A DNA stretch of 64,000 nucleotides. Origin: Persicaria tinctoria. Taxonomy: Eukaryota > Streptophyta > Magnoliopsida > Caryophyllales > Polygonaceae. Location of the stretch: the NCBI GenBank assembly GCA_037127255.1, contig JBANSL010000005.1, positions 8,494,001 to 8,558,000 on the forward strand, given 5' to 3'. Of the stretch, positions 46,916-59,597 are shown piece after piece. Numbering within the stretch: the stretch's first letter is position 1; every line of letters starts with the position of its first letter. The position numbers were made by a program, and so were the translations under genes. Below the pieces are notes generated by a model. It had not been told where the DNA came from and made no database searches. It saw nothing but the letters and a program-made list of their open reading frames with translations.

Positions 46916-47605
46916 CTAAGCGTATGTTTGATATGGGGTTTGGGAAGAGGTTTTGGGGTGCCAGGGGCTAAAAAAAAAAAAGCTCTCTCTCCACATGTTT
47001 GGCAAAGGTTTGAGTGTGAGGGGTTTAGGTGCATCTTAAATTTCTTCAAAATGGAAGCATAGCTGTCATAAGATTATTTTTTGGGCTTTTTTTGTTGTTC
47101 CATTTTGCCTTCTTTCTAGATCCACTGCACCAGGCACCATTCTCGCTCTTGAATCGACTCTTCCTCCCTCTCACCACGGCTGCCGGCCTAAACAAATCAA
47201 AAATCAATTTCATTTTCTGTGTTCTGGAGTAGGATTCAAGACTCCATTTTCTTTCGTGTTTTTGTGTTCATTGTTTGATCGTAGTTCCAATTGAAACAGT
47301 ACATGTACATGGTCCCTTCATTGAGCGGTAAACACCATTGTTATACAACTTTACGAGTAGGTGCATGCTCAGTAAATGTCTGCTGCCGTAGTAAATGTAG
47401 TCGCATGTGAAATTGGGGCAAGGAATAGGAAGGGTATTTTGGACATTTACACTCAAATATCCCTTTATAAACCTTATAACCACCAAACACCGATCAACTT
47501 TTTTATACTTCCACCTTCCACACCTCTATAATTAACAAAATAAACTCCACCTCTTAAAAAATACTCCACTCCTAAAAAAACCTCTCAATGGCCAAACACA
47601 TGTGT
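46916..47605. mobile_element. Possible TIR element (about 690 bp)
   Basis: The left side reads GTATGTTTGATATGGGG with a nearby GGGAAGAGGTTTT. The right side, on the other strand, reads CATGTGTTTGGCC with GAGAGGTTTTTTT. These are imperfect facing repeats of about 35-40 bp. No clear duplication was found, so the superfamily is unassigned and the call is tentative. Confidence 0.35.
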
Positions 47606-48045
47606 TTTTCTGATTTTCCTACATATTTTTTGTAAATATTTGGCACTTGCAAATTATTTTATAATTTTTTATTTTTCTTTAAATATTTAGAAAAAAAATT
47701 CAAAAATGCAAAAGCAGTACTAATTAAAAATAATACTCGGTACAGTAATAAGATCTGGTAAAATGAATAAGACTCCCATCCGAACAGGTGATCCCATCCA
47801 CGTATACTACCTAATTATCAACCCCACATTACCCTCTCCCAACTACCTATCTACCCACGATTACCCAAAGGATGAGCTTTAAATATGTACTACAGTCTAC
47901 GTACAATATCGATCACATCATTAAGCTTACTAAAAAAAGGAATACTTATACATCACATCCATTTTTGATTTTTCAATTAAGTGATTAATTTAATTTCCCT
48001 CACTCTCACTCTCACTCTCAGTAGTCTCACTCTCGATCAGTATCC
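47606..48045 (+). promoter_or_regulatory. 5' flank and probable promoter of the UGT gene
   Basis: AT-rich sequence before the ATG. A TTTAAATAT element at about 47878 could serve as a TATA-type box about 165 bp upstream of the start. A CACTCTCACTCTCACTCTCAG run (CT-repeat, 48000-48020) lies in the probable 5' UTR. CT repeats are common in plant leaders. Confidence 0.4.
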
Positions 48046-49525
48046 ATGGCGGCCAACCCATCGGAGAAGAAGAAGCTCCACATAGCCATGCTCCCATGGC
48101 TAGCGTTCGGCCACATGATCCCCTACCTTGAGCTCGCCAAGCTCCTCTCAGAGAACGGCCACTCCATCTCCTTCATCTCCACTCCCAGAAACCTCCAACG
48201 CCTCCCCAAACTCACCCCAAAGCACTCCCTCATCTCCCTCATCCCCCTCCCCCTCCCCTCCTTCGCCGGCCTCCCGCCCTCCGCCGAGTCCACCTCCGAC
48301 CTCCCCGCCCACCAGGTCCCCTTCCTCAAGCTCGCCTTCGACCTCCTCCGAGACCCCCTCGCCGAGTTCCTCGCATCCTCCTCCCCTGACTGGCTCTTCG
48401 TCGACTTCGTCCCCTTCTGGGCCCCGCCGGTGGCTTCCCGCCTCGGCATCCCCACTCTCTTCCTCTCCATATTCATTGCCTCCTTCATGGTCTGGAGCGG
48501 TGCCCCCGCCGACGGCGTAGATCGGGTCACCGTCGAGGACTTCACCGCCAAGCCCCGCTGGGTGCCGTTCGATTGGGAGTTGGGGTATCGGCATTTCGAG
48601 GTTTCGAAGGTGCTCGAAGCGTCCATTAACCCAAACTTGCCGGGCGTTTTGGACATTGACCGGTACGGGAGGACTATAAGGGACTGTTCTGCGGTGGCCG
48701 TAAGGAGTAGCTATGAGATCGAGGGGAGGGAGATCAAGCTGTTGGAGGAGATCCACCGGAAGCCGGTTTTACCCGTAGGGCAACTTCCCCCAGCGGATAT
48801 CGGTTGTGCACTAGATGATGGAGAGTTGACCGACACGTGGCGGTTGTCGAAGGAATGGCTTGACAGCCAAGAAATGGGGTCGGTTGTCTATGTGGCGTTC
48901 GGCAGTGAGGCCACATTGGACCGGGAAGAGCTCGTAGAGCTCGCACTCGGGTTGGAGATGTCTGGACTCGCCTTCTTCTGGGTTCTCAGGTGGTGTTGCA
49001 TTTTATTGATTCAGTGTAAATATATACAATATTGGTGTCTATAATACGTTAACGTGTTATCTTGCTATTAGGGCGCAAAAGAAGGAGCTCCCAGAAGGAT
49101 TCGAAGAGCGGACTAGAGAGAGGGGGATAATATGGACGAGTTGGGCTCCGCAGCTCAAGATACTGAGCCACGACTCAGTTGTCGCAATGCTGAGTCACTC
49201 GGGGTGGAGCTCGGTGGTGGAGGTGGTCTCGATTGGAAAACCTTTGATCTTATTCACAGTGTTCGCCGATCAAGGTATGAATGCGAGTCTTCTCAAGAGC
49301 AAGAAGATGGCGTACGTTATACCTAGAGACGAGAAAGACGGGTCGTTCACCAAGGAGGCGGTGGCGGAATCATTGAAGCTTGTGGTGTTTGGGGAAGAAG
49401 GGAAGATTTATAGAGAGAAAGTGAAAGAGATGAGTGGATTGATTGGTAGTAAGGAGATACAAAACAAGTACACCAACAATCTAATAAGTTTCCTTCAAAG
49501 CCATAAGGAGTGTTGCAAGGCTTAA
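48046..49525 (+). CDS. UDP-glycosyltransferase, UGT91-like
   Basis: Two exons (48046-48989 and 49072-49525) join across an 82-bp GT-AG intron in an AGG codon and give 465 residues, the usual plant family-1 UGT length. The N-terminus LHIAMLPWLAFGHMIPYLEL carries the catalytic His (residue 23). The FVDF Asp (residue 120) is the likely partner. The 44-residue PSPG sugar-nucleotide box spans residues 339-382 (WAPQLKILSHDSVV to FADQ) and contains HSGWSSVVE, a variant typical of UGT91 in place of HCGWNS. UGT91 members include sugar-sugar transferases acting on flavonoid or terpenoid glycosides in the cytosol. The acceptor and sugar donor here cannot be deduced. An AATAAA lies at 49619. The first exon is GC-rich. 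No lesion is seen; the gene looks functional. Confidence 0.93.
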
Positions 49526-50849
49526 TTAGTATCTCCAAGTGTCATGTAATGTTGAATTGTTGATTCATTGCTTCATTGGCATTTCCCTTCATCAATAATG
49601 TAATGGTTTGATCCAAACAATAAACAATTAAACATTATTCGAACCCAAAATCAGTTATACGGATAGCTTTGCTTTTCAAAGATAAAGTGATTCATGGAGT
49701 AGGGGTGCCTGTAACATTGGATTGGGCTATAGCGTTGGATAAGTAATGTTGGGCCGGTGGATTGGCTTGTAACGGCCCAATATACTATTTACACCTTTTG
49801 CAATACATGTGTTAGTTTTATGTATGTATAACCATGGGTGTCTCGAGCAACTATTCCACCCCCCGCCGGTGTCTATATAAGTCCTAACTCACAAAGATTC
49901 ATTCTCCTCTTATAACCTAATTTTTTATATATTGTCTAGTTTAGTGTGTCTATATATCCACCGTTCGCCGAAGACAACCCTCACCACCTGCTTGAAAAAT
50001 TCACGCTGAGTTTTAGGGGCACTTTCCTGTCACTGAGGATTCTCGAAGTTTTTAGGGGCACTTTCCTATCACTGAGGATTCTCGAAGTTGTCCTCTATTT
50101 CTACCACCCAACGTGAATCTGATCCTCTATATCTTCTTCCAACAAGAGTCGAGGAAAGTAATGAAATAAAATGTCTTTTTAATCTTATGGAGGACATGAT
50201 GAGAGTGAATACGGTGAAAGAGTGTTATTCAAGTTGAAAAGAGCTAGTTTGTGCAGCTTAGGATTGTCTGGTGTTATTTCTTTTTTCCTTTTTCTTTTTC
50301 ATTGTAACCTTTCGTTTTCATTTTTGTTTCAACATCTCAATATTTATGTATGTGTTTTTATATCAATACTAGATCACTTATAAATACACTCTCAATATAG
50401 TCGGAGAAAATGTGCATAAAGTTGTACACCCAATCATCTAGATCATGATCGAAGCGAGATAAACCAGGTTTGGTGTTTTTACATATATAAATCCAAAGCG
50501 CCCCTTGATTTTGGTAAATAGAGAACGGTCATCTGAGAGTCAAACCGAGAACGTTCGTATACTACTCTGAAATCCAGCCATGTTTCTTCAGAGTGCCCCT
50601 CTCCCTCGAAAAACGCAACCACATATCAATCAAGTGAAAAAAGAAAGGTAAAAAGATGTAAAGTGATGACAACTAGGCCTTACCTATATACAATTGACAA
50701 AAAGGAATATAGTAAGCTCGTGTTGCAATTGGTTAAAAACCCAGTTGTAAGAAAACAAAGAAGAGGAGATTGATCTTTTTCTCATCCTTTTTTAGCATAG
50801 TCAAAATCGTCTTGTCTCATTCGATATCTCAAGTCACGTCTCACTCGCT
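49526..50849. other. Intergenic; UGT 3' flank and a small tandem duplication
   Basis: The first 270 bp is the UGT 3' region, whose part at 49637-49797 has a relative at 4926-5090. At 50015-50091 a unit of about 38 bp (TTTTAGGGGCACTTTCCT with CACTGAGGATTCTCGAAG) occurs twice in tandem. No coding gene was recognised in the remainder. Confidence 0.5.
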
Positions 50850-51131
50850 TTAACTTGCGGTAAAGAAGGGGTGCGGAATGAGGACAAGCGATCTCCACCC
50901 TCCATGGGTCCGCCGCCCTTCACTAGGCAAAGGCGGGACATTGAGCCCGTCGAAAAAAACGAGCGACGATTAAGACTTGCATATATGCCACAAAGAGCAT
51001 ATATGGCAGGTGGAAAAATCGATCGATTTTCGCCTTTTTCCGAAACGGATGGTCTGAAAACAAAGGCGAGTAGAAAAAGAGAGGATCCCCCACCTCCAAA
51101 GGAACGATGTGCACTGGCTCCATTTACGTAG
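50850..51131 (+). other. Compact high-complexity block, origin unknown
   Basis: This 280-bp block differs in composition from its AT-rich surroundings and is open over 86 codons from 50871 (MRNEDKRSPPSMGPPPFTRQ) with overlapping frames on the other strand. Balanced composition with many short frames is what organelle-derived insertions look like, but I cannot identify a plastid or mitochondrial gene in it. I do not claim that it is translated. Confidence 0.3.
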
Positions 51132-51868
51132 GAGATGTGAACACAGTGGTTATACACTTATTAGGACCCAAAGTGGCCTGGACCAGCCAAAATGCCACTA
51201 AAATACATGATTCTAATTCCTCATTAGGAACCAATACAAGTCCCCCCCCCCCCCCCCCCCCCCCTTTTTTGTTTTTCTTTTTTAAGATGGCCCTTTTAAT
51301 TAGTTGACTGGAAAAAAGATTCCCCAAACAGAAAAAAAAAAATTAGGGCAAAATGGGTGTAGGTGTAGAATTGTTCAGTTGTTCACTTCCAACATCAAAC
51401 AAAAAGAGAATGATGTACTTGGCAATCCGTGAGTCGTCAATGTTGTTCTCGACAATTGGTAGATCGAGTTGATCATCTTTAATATCCGTGCCCGTCTTCT
51501 TCTGTTCAAGAAGGTCAACCAAGTGACAGACAAGATTGCATCTCATTTCTCGTCCGAATTTCCTTTCTCTTACCCAAAAAGATACTCTTGGTTGATGGTC
51601 AAAACACTTCTGGCCCTCTCATATTTATACCTTACCAAGAAAAAAGGGGAAGAAAAGAGAATTGAAATAAAGGGCAATTTTTTTATTTTTTATTTGGCTT
51701 TTGGTGGTCCAATTTATGCTTATAGACGTAATAGTAGTAGAGAATCTGGTATAAATTAGGATTTTGGAGTGGTTTTAGTTTAATTTAATTTATTTAATTT
51801 TTAAAATAATAAAGAATGGTGAAAAAGAACCTCCAAGGGATCAATTTATGAGCTTAGCTTTATAGCAC
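51132..51868. other. Intergenic with a C23 tract
   Basis: A run of 23 C residues (51242-51264) stands out. A minus-strand frame at 51546-51343 (67 codons, containing DDSRIAKYIILFLFDVGSEQ) has no recognised family. The rest is the CEP gene's upstream region. Confidence 0.45.
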
Positions 51869-51876
51869 TATAAATA
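51869..51876 (+). promoter_or_regulatory. TATA box of the CEP gene
   Basis: TATAAATA lies 90 bp before the ATG of the CEP precursor, an ordinary plant spacing for a TATA box plus a short leader. Confidence 0.65.
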
Positions 51877-51965
51877 CCATCCACAATAGTAAGGTATACT
51901 CAGCTAGTTGATTTAAAGCTAGCTCACCTCTTCACTTCCAATCTCTGCCTCCAATTTGTCTTACC

Positions 51966-52259
51966 ATGAACCATGGCAAATTGATTGCACAATCAATCTC
52001 CATCTTCTTACTTATCTTGTATCTTCAAGCTCAATTTGTCAATGGAAGACAATTGAAAGAGCAAACACAAACAACCAACTTGCCGGTTGATCAAGGTCAT
52101 GCAAACGGAACAACGTCATACATCAACGGTTCCAAACCGAATTCGACAACTCGGGTTGTCGAGGACACGGCCCTACCGCCACCCACCATGGGTCGTTATG
52201 ACTACAGACCCACGTCACCAGGACGAAGCCCTGGAGTAGGCCACTCCATTCAAACCTAA
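51966..52259 (+). CDS. CEP (C-terminally encoded peptide) precursor
   Basis: A 97-residue intronless precursor. Residues 1-27 form a hydrophobic signal peptide (LIAQSISIFLLILYLQAQFV) with likely cleavage near VNG/RQ. A variable, hydrophilic spacer follows. At residues 79-93 sits one CEP domain, DYRPTSPGRSPGVGH, with the conserved prolines and the GVGH end. Only SIQT follows. CEPs are secreted, trimmed to about 15 residues, hydroxylated on proline and perceived by CEPR leucine-rich-repeat receptor kinases; they regulate nitrogen-demand signalling and root growth. The single C-terminal domain and length fit group I CEPs. The TATA box at 51869 supports expression. The match of the 15-mer to the family pattern is strong. 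Confidence 0.93.
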   Translation: MNHGKLIAQSISIFLLILYLQAQFVNGRQLKEQTQTTNLPVDQGHANGTTSYINGSKPNSTTRVVEDTALPPPTMGRYDYRPTSPGRSPGVGHSIQT

Positions 52260-55200
52260 GAGAGTGCTTAGGTACCTACAGGCTGTGACGTCGATCACCA
52301 TTCAGTTAGCCCCATTTATTCTATAATTTTCCTAGCGAGATAGCTAGGCAGATTATTATCTTATGTGTGTATTGTGGAGATGGTTTTGTGTTTGTATTTG
52401 AATTCGAAGGCCGCTAGTAGTTGCACATATAGGACTAGTCGTCGGTCACCTTCGTTTGCATTCTTTGCAAGGATATCTTCAAACCATTTTAGCATTTGAA
52501 TGCATATTTATGTAAATAGCATGCTCTAAGTATATACAGTTTTATAAGCCGGCTTCAAATCTCCTGTCTCCCCTCCAATCCCCTCCCCCTATCCCCGAAA
52601 CTCTCCATTCTTTTAATTCTTTTAATCAATTATTATAGGTTTTAATTTTAGCTTTACAAGCCAATGAATATTTGCAGATTATTGAATATTGTGTGCAGAT
52701 GTGTGTTTTATTACCCAAGGCTCGCCATGGAGAAATAAAGCTAATCCAAGCACAAAATGCATAAAGCTTTGAAGAAATCTAACTTCCTATGCCTCAAGAG
52801 TTGAAAAAGCCCTTTCTTTAATATCAAAATCAGTAAAAATTGACCCAAAAAAACAATAGCATATCTAAACAAAATGGATGTATGCAAATCACCGCTAATA
52901 ACGAAACTTATTTAGCCATTCATGAAGGATTCCATTTGCAAATCAATTCAACCACCCGACCCCTCCCATTTCATAAGGCCTGCAGTTAAAAAGAGGTTAA
53001 AAAAATCACAACTTGACGAAAAAAGATAGTTTCCATTCTTAAGGATAGTTTCGTGTAATTTATCCTTGGGCTCATTTGCTTCCTTTGGAGGAGGAGATGA
53101 AGAAAGCTAAGATAGCTCATCAAGCCTTTGTTCTGGCTCTAAGTTGATCCTCCTCCATTAATTCTCATAAGAAGAAAAAATGTTTACTGGGGTTGACCAT
53201 AACAGTAGTTACACTAGAGAGCATAATCAAGATTTGAGAGATTCGAAAAGCATTCATGAGAGATGAAGATTATAGATACTCTACTTTTCAAATGGACGGT
53301 CACTCTCCCACAACAGACCAACCCCACATTCTAACTTTGCACATATATATAAGAAAGAAAATAAATGTAAATTAAGCAGAACCTGCAGTGTTAAGATTGC
53401 AATATTCTAATGTCCTAAACGCCCTTATAAGAAAATAAGAGAAACGTACCTTAATGGGTGGAGATGGCTGTTTGATTGGCTTCCTGCACTTGAGGAAAAT
53501 GCTACAGATGCCAAGATTCTCATCTTTTACCATCTCTGTTATTCTGAATGAACATAAGAGAAAAGTGTGAGAAAGAAAAACTGAAAAAGAGTGGAGGAAA
53601 CTTTGTTCAAGACTCAAGAGTGAGGACCCACTAGGTTTGACTACTACTTGTGTTCCAATATGTTATTGTTCTTTTATCAACAAAATAAATGATTGTTCAT
53701 TGTCGTACCATGTAGGCTCATTAAAGAGTTAAAACATTTTTGCAAAAAGTTTTACGAATGTGCAAATCCTTGAATGTGAATAAATAAGAGGCCTTTGGTC
53801 GTAAAAGAAAAGTCTCTGACTGACTTGTGTCACAACATGTAAATATTGTTGTTCTTTTTAAGTGGCACAGGAGGTGGTAAATCAAAGCAGATTCCATTCA
53901 TTTTGAGTACGATAAGTTACAAAAGTTGTGTTTGTTTATTATGCAAATATGATAATATGTACCCCAAGTGTTGGGGTATTTCATGAAAGTTGTCTATAGA
54001 GAGTTTTTTCCCCTTGAAATAAACACGGGTATAAAATCAGATAGCAGAAAGTGTGCAAGTAAGCAAAAAAAAAGGTAGTTTCAAGACAAAATATGCCAAA
54101 TTATGGCTGTATTGGTGTAAATTAGCCAGAGTATATGCCAAATTATGACTACGTGAGTTCCTAAGTCTAAACTCAGGGTTGAGTTCGAGAGTCAAACCAT
54201 CCCAAAGGTTGCCTCAATTAGTTGAATAGGTAGGTAAGCAAGTTTTTGTTGGTTTACCTGAAAAACCAAAAGCAATAAGATTGTGGGTGTCCCATGCCCA
54301 GTGACCCAGCTCATGATTGGTGGCAGCTTTTTAGCGTCGTCAGCTGGAATAACACAAACCAAAATGAGTCAAACAAATGAAATCAAAGATTATTAAAAGG
54401 GCAGATGAAGTTAAGACTAATTGAGCCCCTGTCATGGAAACTTCATACATGTGGCAGTTTAGCTGCAATGTTTCATAGTTTCCAAACAGCATCGATAAGG
54501 AGCACAATTGACACTACCTCCACTTCATTCACAAATCATAACAATCCAATGTAGAATTATCCGAAGCACCTGGCAAGTATAACAAGGACGTGTCAAACAT
54601 CAAGTGCAACAGCAAGAACATCGCTGATGCTGCCCAGTAAAAAGGTTCAAGTAATAATCATCTAGGATATTTCAGGCATCCAAAGTGCATACCCAAATCA
54701 CATGGCCCAGCAGCGACGGAGTCAAGAATAAAGACTGTACATAATCCGACTGAACTATAACAAATAGCAAGGCCTGATTCAATATTGTGAATGCCACTAG
54801 ACTACAGTAAAAAATTAAAATGTTTCATTGCAATCATTGAAAAAAGTAACAAAGACGTTCTCACAATAGGCTGAAATCTGAATCTTGAGCAATCACTTTG
54901 AATAGAAAACTAGAGGCCTACTGCCTACATATTCATTCTTACTTGATGAATGTACAGATTGTGACTTTACTGTCTTCGACTGTTGGAGAGAACACTCCCA
55001 TGGCATTGTTGTGTTTCGCATGACCAGGTGGCTTGTTCTTGAACACGATAAAAAAGAAAAATCAATATTGGTTTGAGAACCTAAACTCTGATGTGATAAG
55101 ACATTCCATTTCAAATCCAACAGAAGAGTACTATTTCAGAAAGAAAATTTCAAAACTCAAATTACAACCCTGCAATCAGAAATGGAAACTCTGAATAAAA

Positions 55201-55908
55201 AAGGAAAAAGAGAGGGGGAAAAAAGATTGATCAGTGATTAGACAATCCATGGATCAAGAAAAAGGCACAAGGCAGGGGACGCAGAAACTTACATTTTTCT
55301 TAAGACTTCTTCCTCGGCAGGGTATTTTCTTGAAATGCACAGCTTGATTCCATTTCCATGACTCAAAAGAGAGGAGATGAAATCCTACAAACTCAAACAA
55401 CAAACCACACCAGAACGCAAAAACATAAACCCAGACAAATGTCACTTTTATGCCATTATAGAAGATATATATAACCCAGAAAATTGGCAAGTATAAAGCT
55501 ATCCACTGAAGATGCAAGCTTTAGATTTAATAAACAACCTCTGCTCATGTTGCTCAGACCCTATCATATTCATTGTAGAAGATAGATAACAAGAGTTCAA
55601 AAAAATAAAAAATAAAAGCGTTTTACACATAATTTAGTTTACAGTTCTAAAAATCAAGCTGAAATAACTTCCACAAGCTGCAAAGCCGCCTAAGTTTCAA
55701 AAGCTTGCAATCAACAGCTCTCCATATGGTTTATCTTTCAAGACTCTCCTGTCAGAACAGATTGCTTTGCTTTGCTCCTGATACAGTTGTATACAGGGAG
55801 GGCTTCCTGTCTGAAAAAGAATCAGCAACATCATACTTCCAATGTTCCTATAACATTACTATAACTTCCTTTATTACACTTTCCAAACACCTAAGAGGGG
55901 TTTTCTAC
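52260..55908. other. Long intergenic region with possible unassigned exons on the minus strand
   Basis: I see no complete gene. Two minus-strand stretches look splice-bounded. One, at about 54348-54259, starts after CCAG and ends before GTAAACC, with an open frame including MSWVTGHGTPTILLLLVF. The other, 53533-53452, starts at an ATG (MVKDENLGICSIFLKC) and ends before GTACGT. Their phases do not join, and I recognise neither. They could be untranslated exons of a small gene or chance. The stretch from about 55560 to 55908 is the probable 3' UTR of the PWWP gene. Confidence 0.35.
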
Positions 55909-58900
55909 TTATTGCTGTTCACCGAATCCCTTGTGACTAGAGGGCATCGAGGGTGGTCTACCAATAGCTTCAAGCAACCTGCTAAATACAAGCTTAACAG
56001 GAATGCAAGCTACTATAGGGGGGCCAGAATCCAAAGGTTTTATCACCCCATCCATGTAACTGATCAAGCCACTGTGTCTTGGTTCAGAAACAAGATTCTG
56101 GTCCATACCTATAGAAGATAGAGGACGGATCTTTTGGCTGGAAGATGAGTTTGATCTCTTTGGAGGTTTCTTTGATGGTTGTTTGGGAACCTGAGGGGAT
56201 TTCCTTTTTGGCATTCTCGCTGAGCTGTTCTTCTTAGCATAAGTATTTCCGGAAATTGATTTTCTAGACTGTGATTTTTGATCTTGATCAATATGCTGGC
56301 TATCGATATCATCCATCTGTGAAGATACATGAGGACGAGGGACCCGAAAGTTAGTTCTTCTGGCAGTAGCCCACACAGGAGGCACCCTATTTCCATCATC
56401 ACTTTCAAAATTCTCAAAAGCATCAGTTGAAGAGACGAGAGCATCTGTGGAGCCATCTCCAAGTGTTTCAATTTGTATAGGATGCCCTATAATTGGCTTC
56501 CCATTTAACCTGCTCATCAATGAAACAAATGGGACATGCTCGCGTCGATGATTAGCTTGCACCTTCAAGTCCACATCAAGAAGCAATTCCTGACCAGGAA
56601 GACCACCATATGGGGAGTTGAAACCACCAAACCTATCCCCCCAGTAACCTCTGAAGGGGCTATCCCTCCATGTCAACTCCTCCCAATCAACCACATTTGA
56701 ACCAGTAACATTACCCCTTCTGGATGCAGCTTGTGAATTCCACATAGCTCCCCTACTTCCATATCCTTCTATATGAGGCTTTGAGTCGTCGTCAATGAAA
56801 TCAACATCATTGCTGTAACCATCGTGATCATGATAATAACTCGAAATATGACTTGGTCTCTGGACCAAAGACCTAGGTTCAAGATATGCTCCATAATTGA
56901 ATTTGTCTGAGGCCCTCCTTGAAAAACTACGAACGTTTCTTTTCCCCTTCAGCTGCCATCTTGAGACACCCATATCAAGGGACACAGGATTGTTTTGATG
57001 AAAGTGAGGTGTATCCTGAGGAAATGATTCATCAGAATCCTCACTGCTTGTGCTTGCTTGATCCCCTTGCATTTCCAAACTGTTCAAAGCTCTTGATTGC
57101 ACAGCCATAGGTGTATTCATATCTGAACAAGCAAAAAATCGGGATTAAGACCATGAAGTTACAAAAGATCTAAACTCCATGAACCATGATAGCATATAGG
57201 ATAGAACAGGCAATAAGCTGCAAGGCATTAACAATCATAATCAAGTTGTCAACAGAAACCATAGCACAGTGCAACATAACATAAAGCTGATAAATGTTGA
57301 TGACAATAGCTATTTCGCATTTTTTTCATAAGCAGTGCTGGATTGGAAATGCGACCTGGTGATAATAGTCATTTTCTTCTATCAATCATAAATCCCATTT
57401 GTTATATTATAAACACATTCTTCGTTAGTTTCTTCAACTAAACGGGATAAGTCCATACAAAGCGCTATACAACACGGACCATCTACACTGCTATGTAAAA
57501 CTTGCAAGTTATAGTTACTCAAACTAAAGTAGATTAAAGATAGTGGAAGTATAGCTAAAAAAGCTCAATAAATAAGAAGGCGGCATGGGCAAAAAATACA
57601 ATTTGGCAAAGAAGCAGAAGAGAGAAACCAAAACAGTCAAACTGACCTGAATATGCGGTCATATCAACATTCATATAGTGCTCCATTGAATCAGTCTCAG
57701 ATGAATCGGAATCAGATTCAGTATCTTCTGATGATCCAGAAGTAGCATCCTTTGCAAAAGTGTGAGCATGAGAATTATTCCCTACTTCTTGATGTGAAGC
57801 GAAATTTTCCATCTGGCCGATAGAATCACTTTTAATATCCACCATATCAATGGACTGAGATGGCAGGTATGACAATCTGCGCCTTTTCACTTGAACATCA
57901 TCACCCAGATGGTTTCCGCCTGACATAGAATAGGTATCACCATCAGGTTGCAAAGAGTGGTCAGGCCACGTAGCACTGTTCTGCAATACTTGAACAAGAG
58001 GACGGCGCCTATCCCGTCTTCTAATGCTAGATTCCTCAATGGACCCATCCAGTAACCCCTTTCCCTTGTCTGTAGAATTTCCAGAACCAACACCACCACG
58101 GCCCCCAAAATAAGCACCACCAGCAGAAACCATTTGAGCCTGATCATTGTTGGCTGATTTATGTGAGGGACTCAAAGCAACAGATACACTTTTGTTAGGC
58201 AGGGTAAATTCCTGTGAGCCTTCAATCAGGGGATTGTATTCAGAGTTAAATGAGCACTGCCAAGCAACACCTTCACCCTTTGGTGCAGATAAAGGATTGC
58301 TATTGCATTCATCTTCAATAGGCGAGACAACCTTCTGGAATTGCTGCAATTCAATGCTTTCATGCCTGCCATTACCATTTCGTGAAGCTCCCGAAGATGT
58401 ACGCAAGTCTTTCCCAGCAGATCCACAAGAATTGTTTTTTACATGAGCTTTAGCAATGGTTTTCCCATATTTCTTCTCAAGCAACTCCTTCTCAAGTTCA
58501 AGAGCATGAAGAATTGCATCCTCTCTGCGGGCATATTTCTCTCTCTTTTTGGAAGGAAGGCCCAGAGAGGCTTCAGCTCTCTCAATGCAATCATCAAACT
58601 CACCACATCTAAATGACTTCACACGCTTGGATTTCTCAAGATTGTACCAATCACTGGAATAGGTCATGCATATAAATCATCAAATGGGAGAAAAGGAACT
58701 CAACTATTTGGGGGAAAAAGGGAATACAAAGTACAAAGTGCAAACTGAACATGTTGACTGCTTAGCAAAAAGTGCCAACAAAGAAGTGTTTTTACCCTTT
58801 TTCTCAATAAAAAACTAAATTTGTTCTCATAATTGAAATATAGAAGTAACTACTTGTTGTCGACTAAGACTATGAACATTATTTATCTGTTGGGCAACCT

Positions 58901-59595
58901 GAGCTCCCAACTCAGAAATAAAGCAATACTAAGTCTTCCACTCTTATGAAAGCAAACCAGTAGTATACATTTTGCAATTTCCTACATATTTACTAACCCA
59001 TTAAATAATCACTTAAACTTTGCTATGGACTTCATCTAGCCAACACCCCAAGTCAACAGCATTGGCAACTTTAAGAGAGTTAGAGAGAGCTCCATAAAAT
59101 GAATAACATTAACACTCATCCTTCCACGCCTAACTAGTTCTATTGAATCAATGCCCTCCATATGAGAATAACATTGAGACTCGGCAGAATCAATGCCAAC
59201 CATTAGACCTACTTGTAAAACGCCTTTATTTTACTACCGGAACATTGCCAAATCACAGCTCAGGCCAATCAATGTATTGCCGAGGTACGACTAGGTTGAA
59301 AAATGACCTTAAAATCAATCCACTACAAACAAGTTACACAGCAAATCCGATGCACATGGAATATAATCACCACTCGTTAATCAAAAGAACAAACAACTTA
59401 CACACTGGCATCTTCCCTCCCAAGCAGCTTGACAGGAGTTCCAGATCGAGGAGACATGAGATGAGAAGCAGACAACTCATCTGCCCCAAGGATTTTACCA
59501 GGCCACCATGAACCATTTCGCCTCCGAACCCACACAATGGAACCGATACTACAGTCCACCAGTCCATTACCTCCGCCACTCTCCGAGCTCCCCAT
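55909..59595 (-). CDS. PWWP-domain nuclear protein (At1g51745-like)
   Basis: Three coding exons on the minus strand (59595-59402, 58653-57647, 57122-55909) join in phase and give 804 residues. Residues 19-35, IVWVRRRNGSWWPGKI, are the start of a PWWP domain, a Tudor-family fold that binds methylated histone tails and DNA. SPRSGTPVKLLGREDASV and then DWYNLEKSKRVKSFRCGEFD continue the pattern of the Arabidopsis At1g51745 family. Next come YARREDAILHALELE, an acidic serine cluster (SSEDTESDSDSSETDS), a conserved VVDWEELTWRDSPF / YWGDRF region and a basic C-terminus (KKPPKRSNSSSSQK). A chromatin role is inferred from the domain; the specific function is unknown. No lesions are seen. An in-frame upstream ATG at 59640 lies in the probable 5'-UTR intron, so the MGSSESG start was chosen. 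Confidence 0.92.
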
Positions 59596-59597
59596 CT

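Noticed and set aside
48123..48756. Antisense open frames of 177 and 202 codons opposite the UGT exon
   Set aside because: Shadows of the GC-rich UGT coding exon; compositional Glu/Gly-rich translations.
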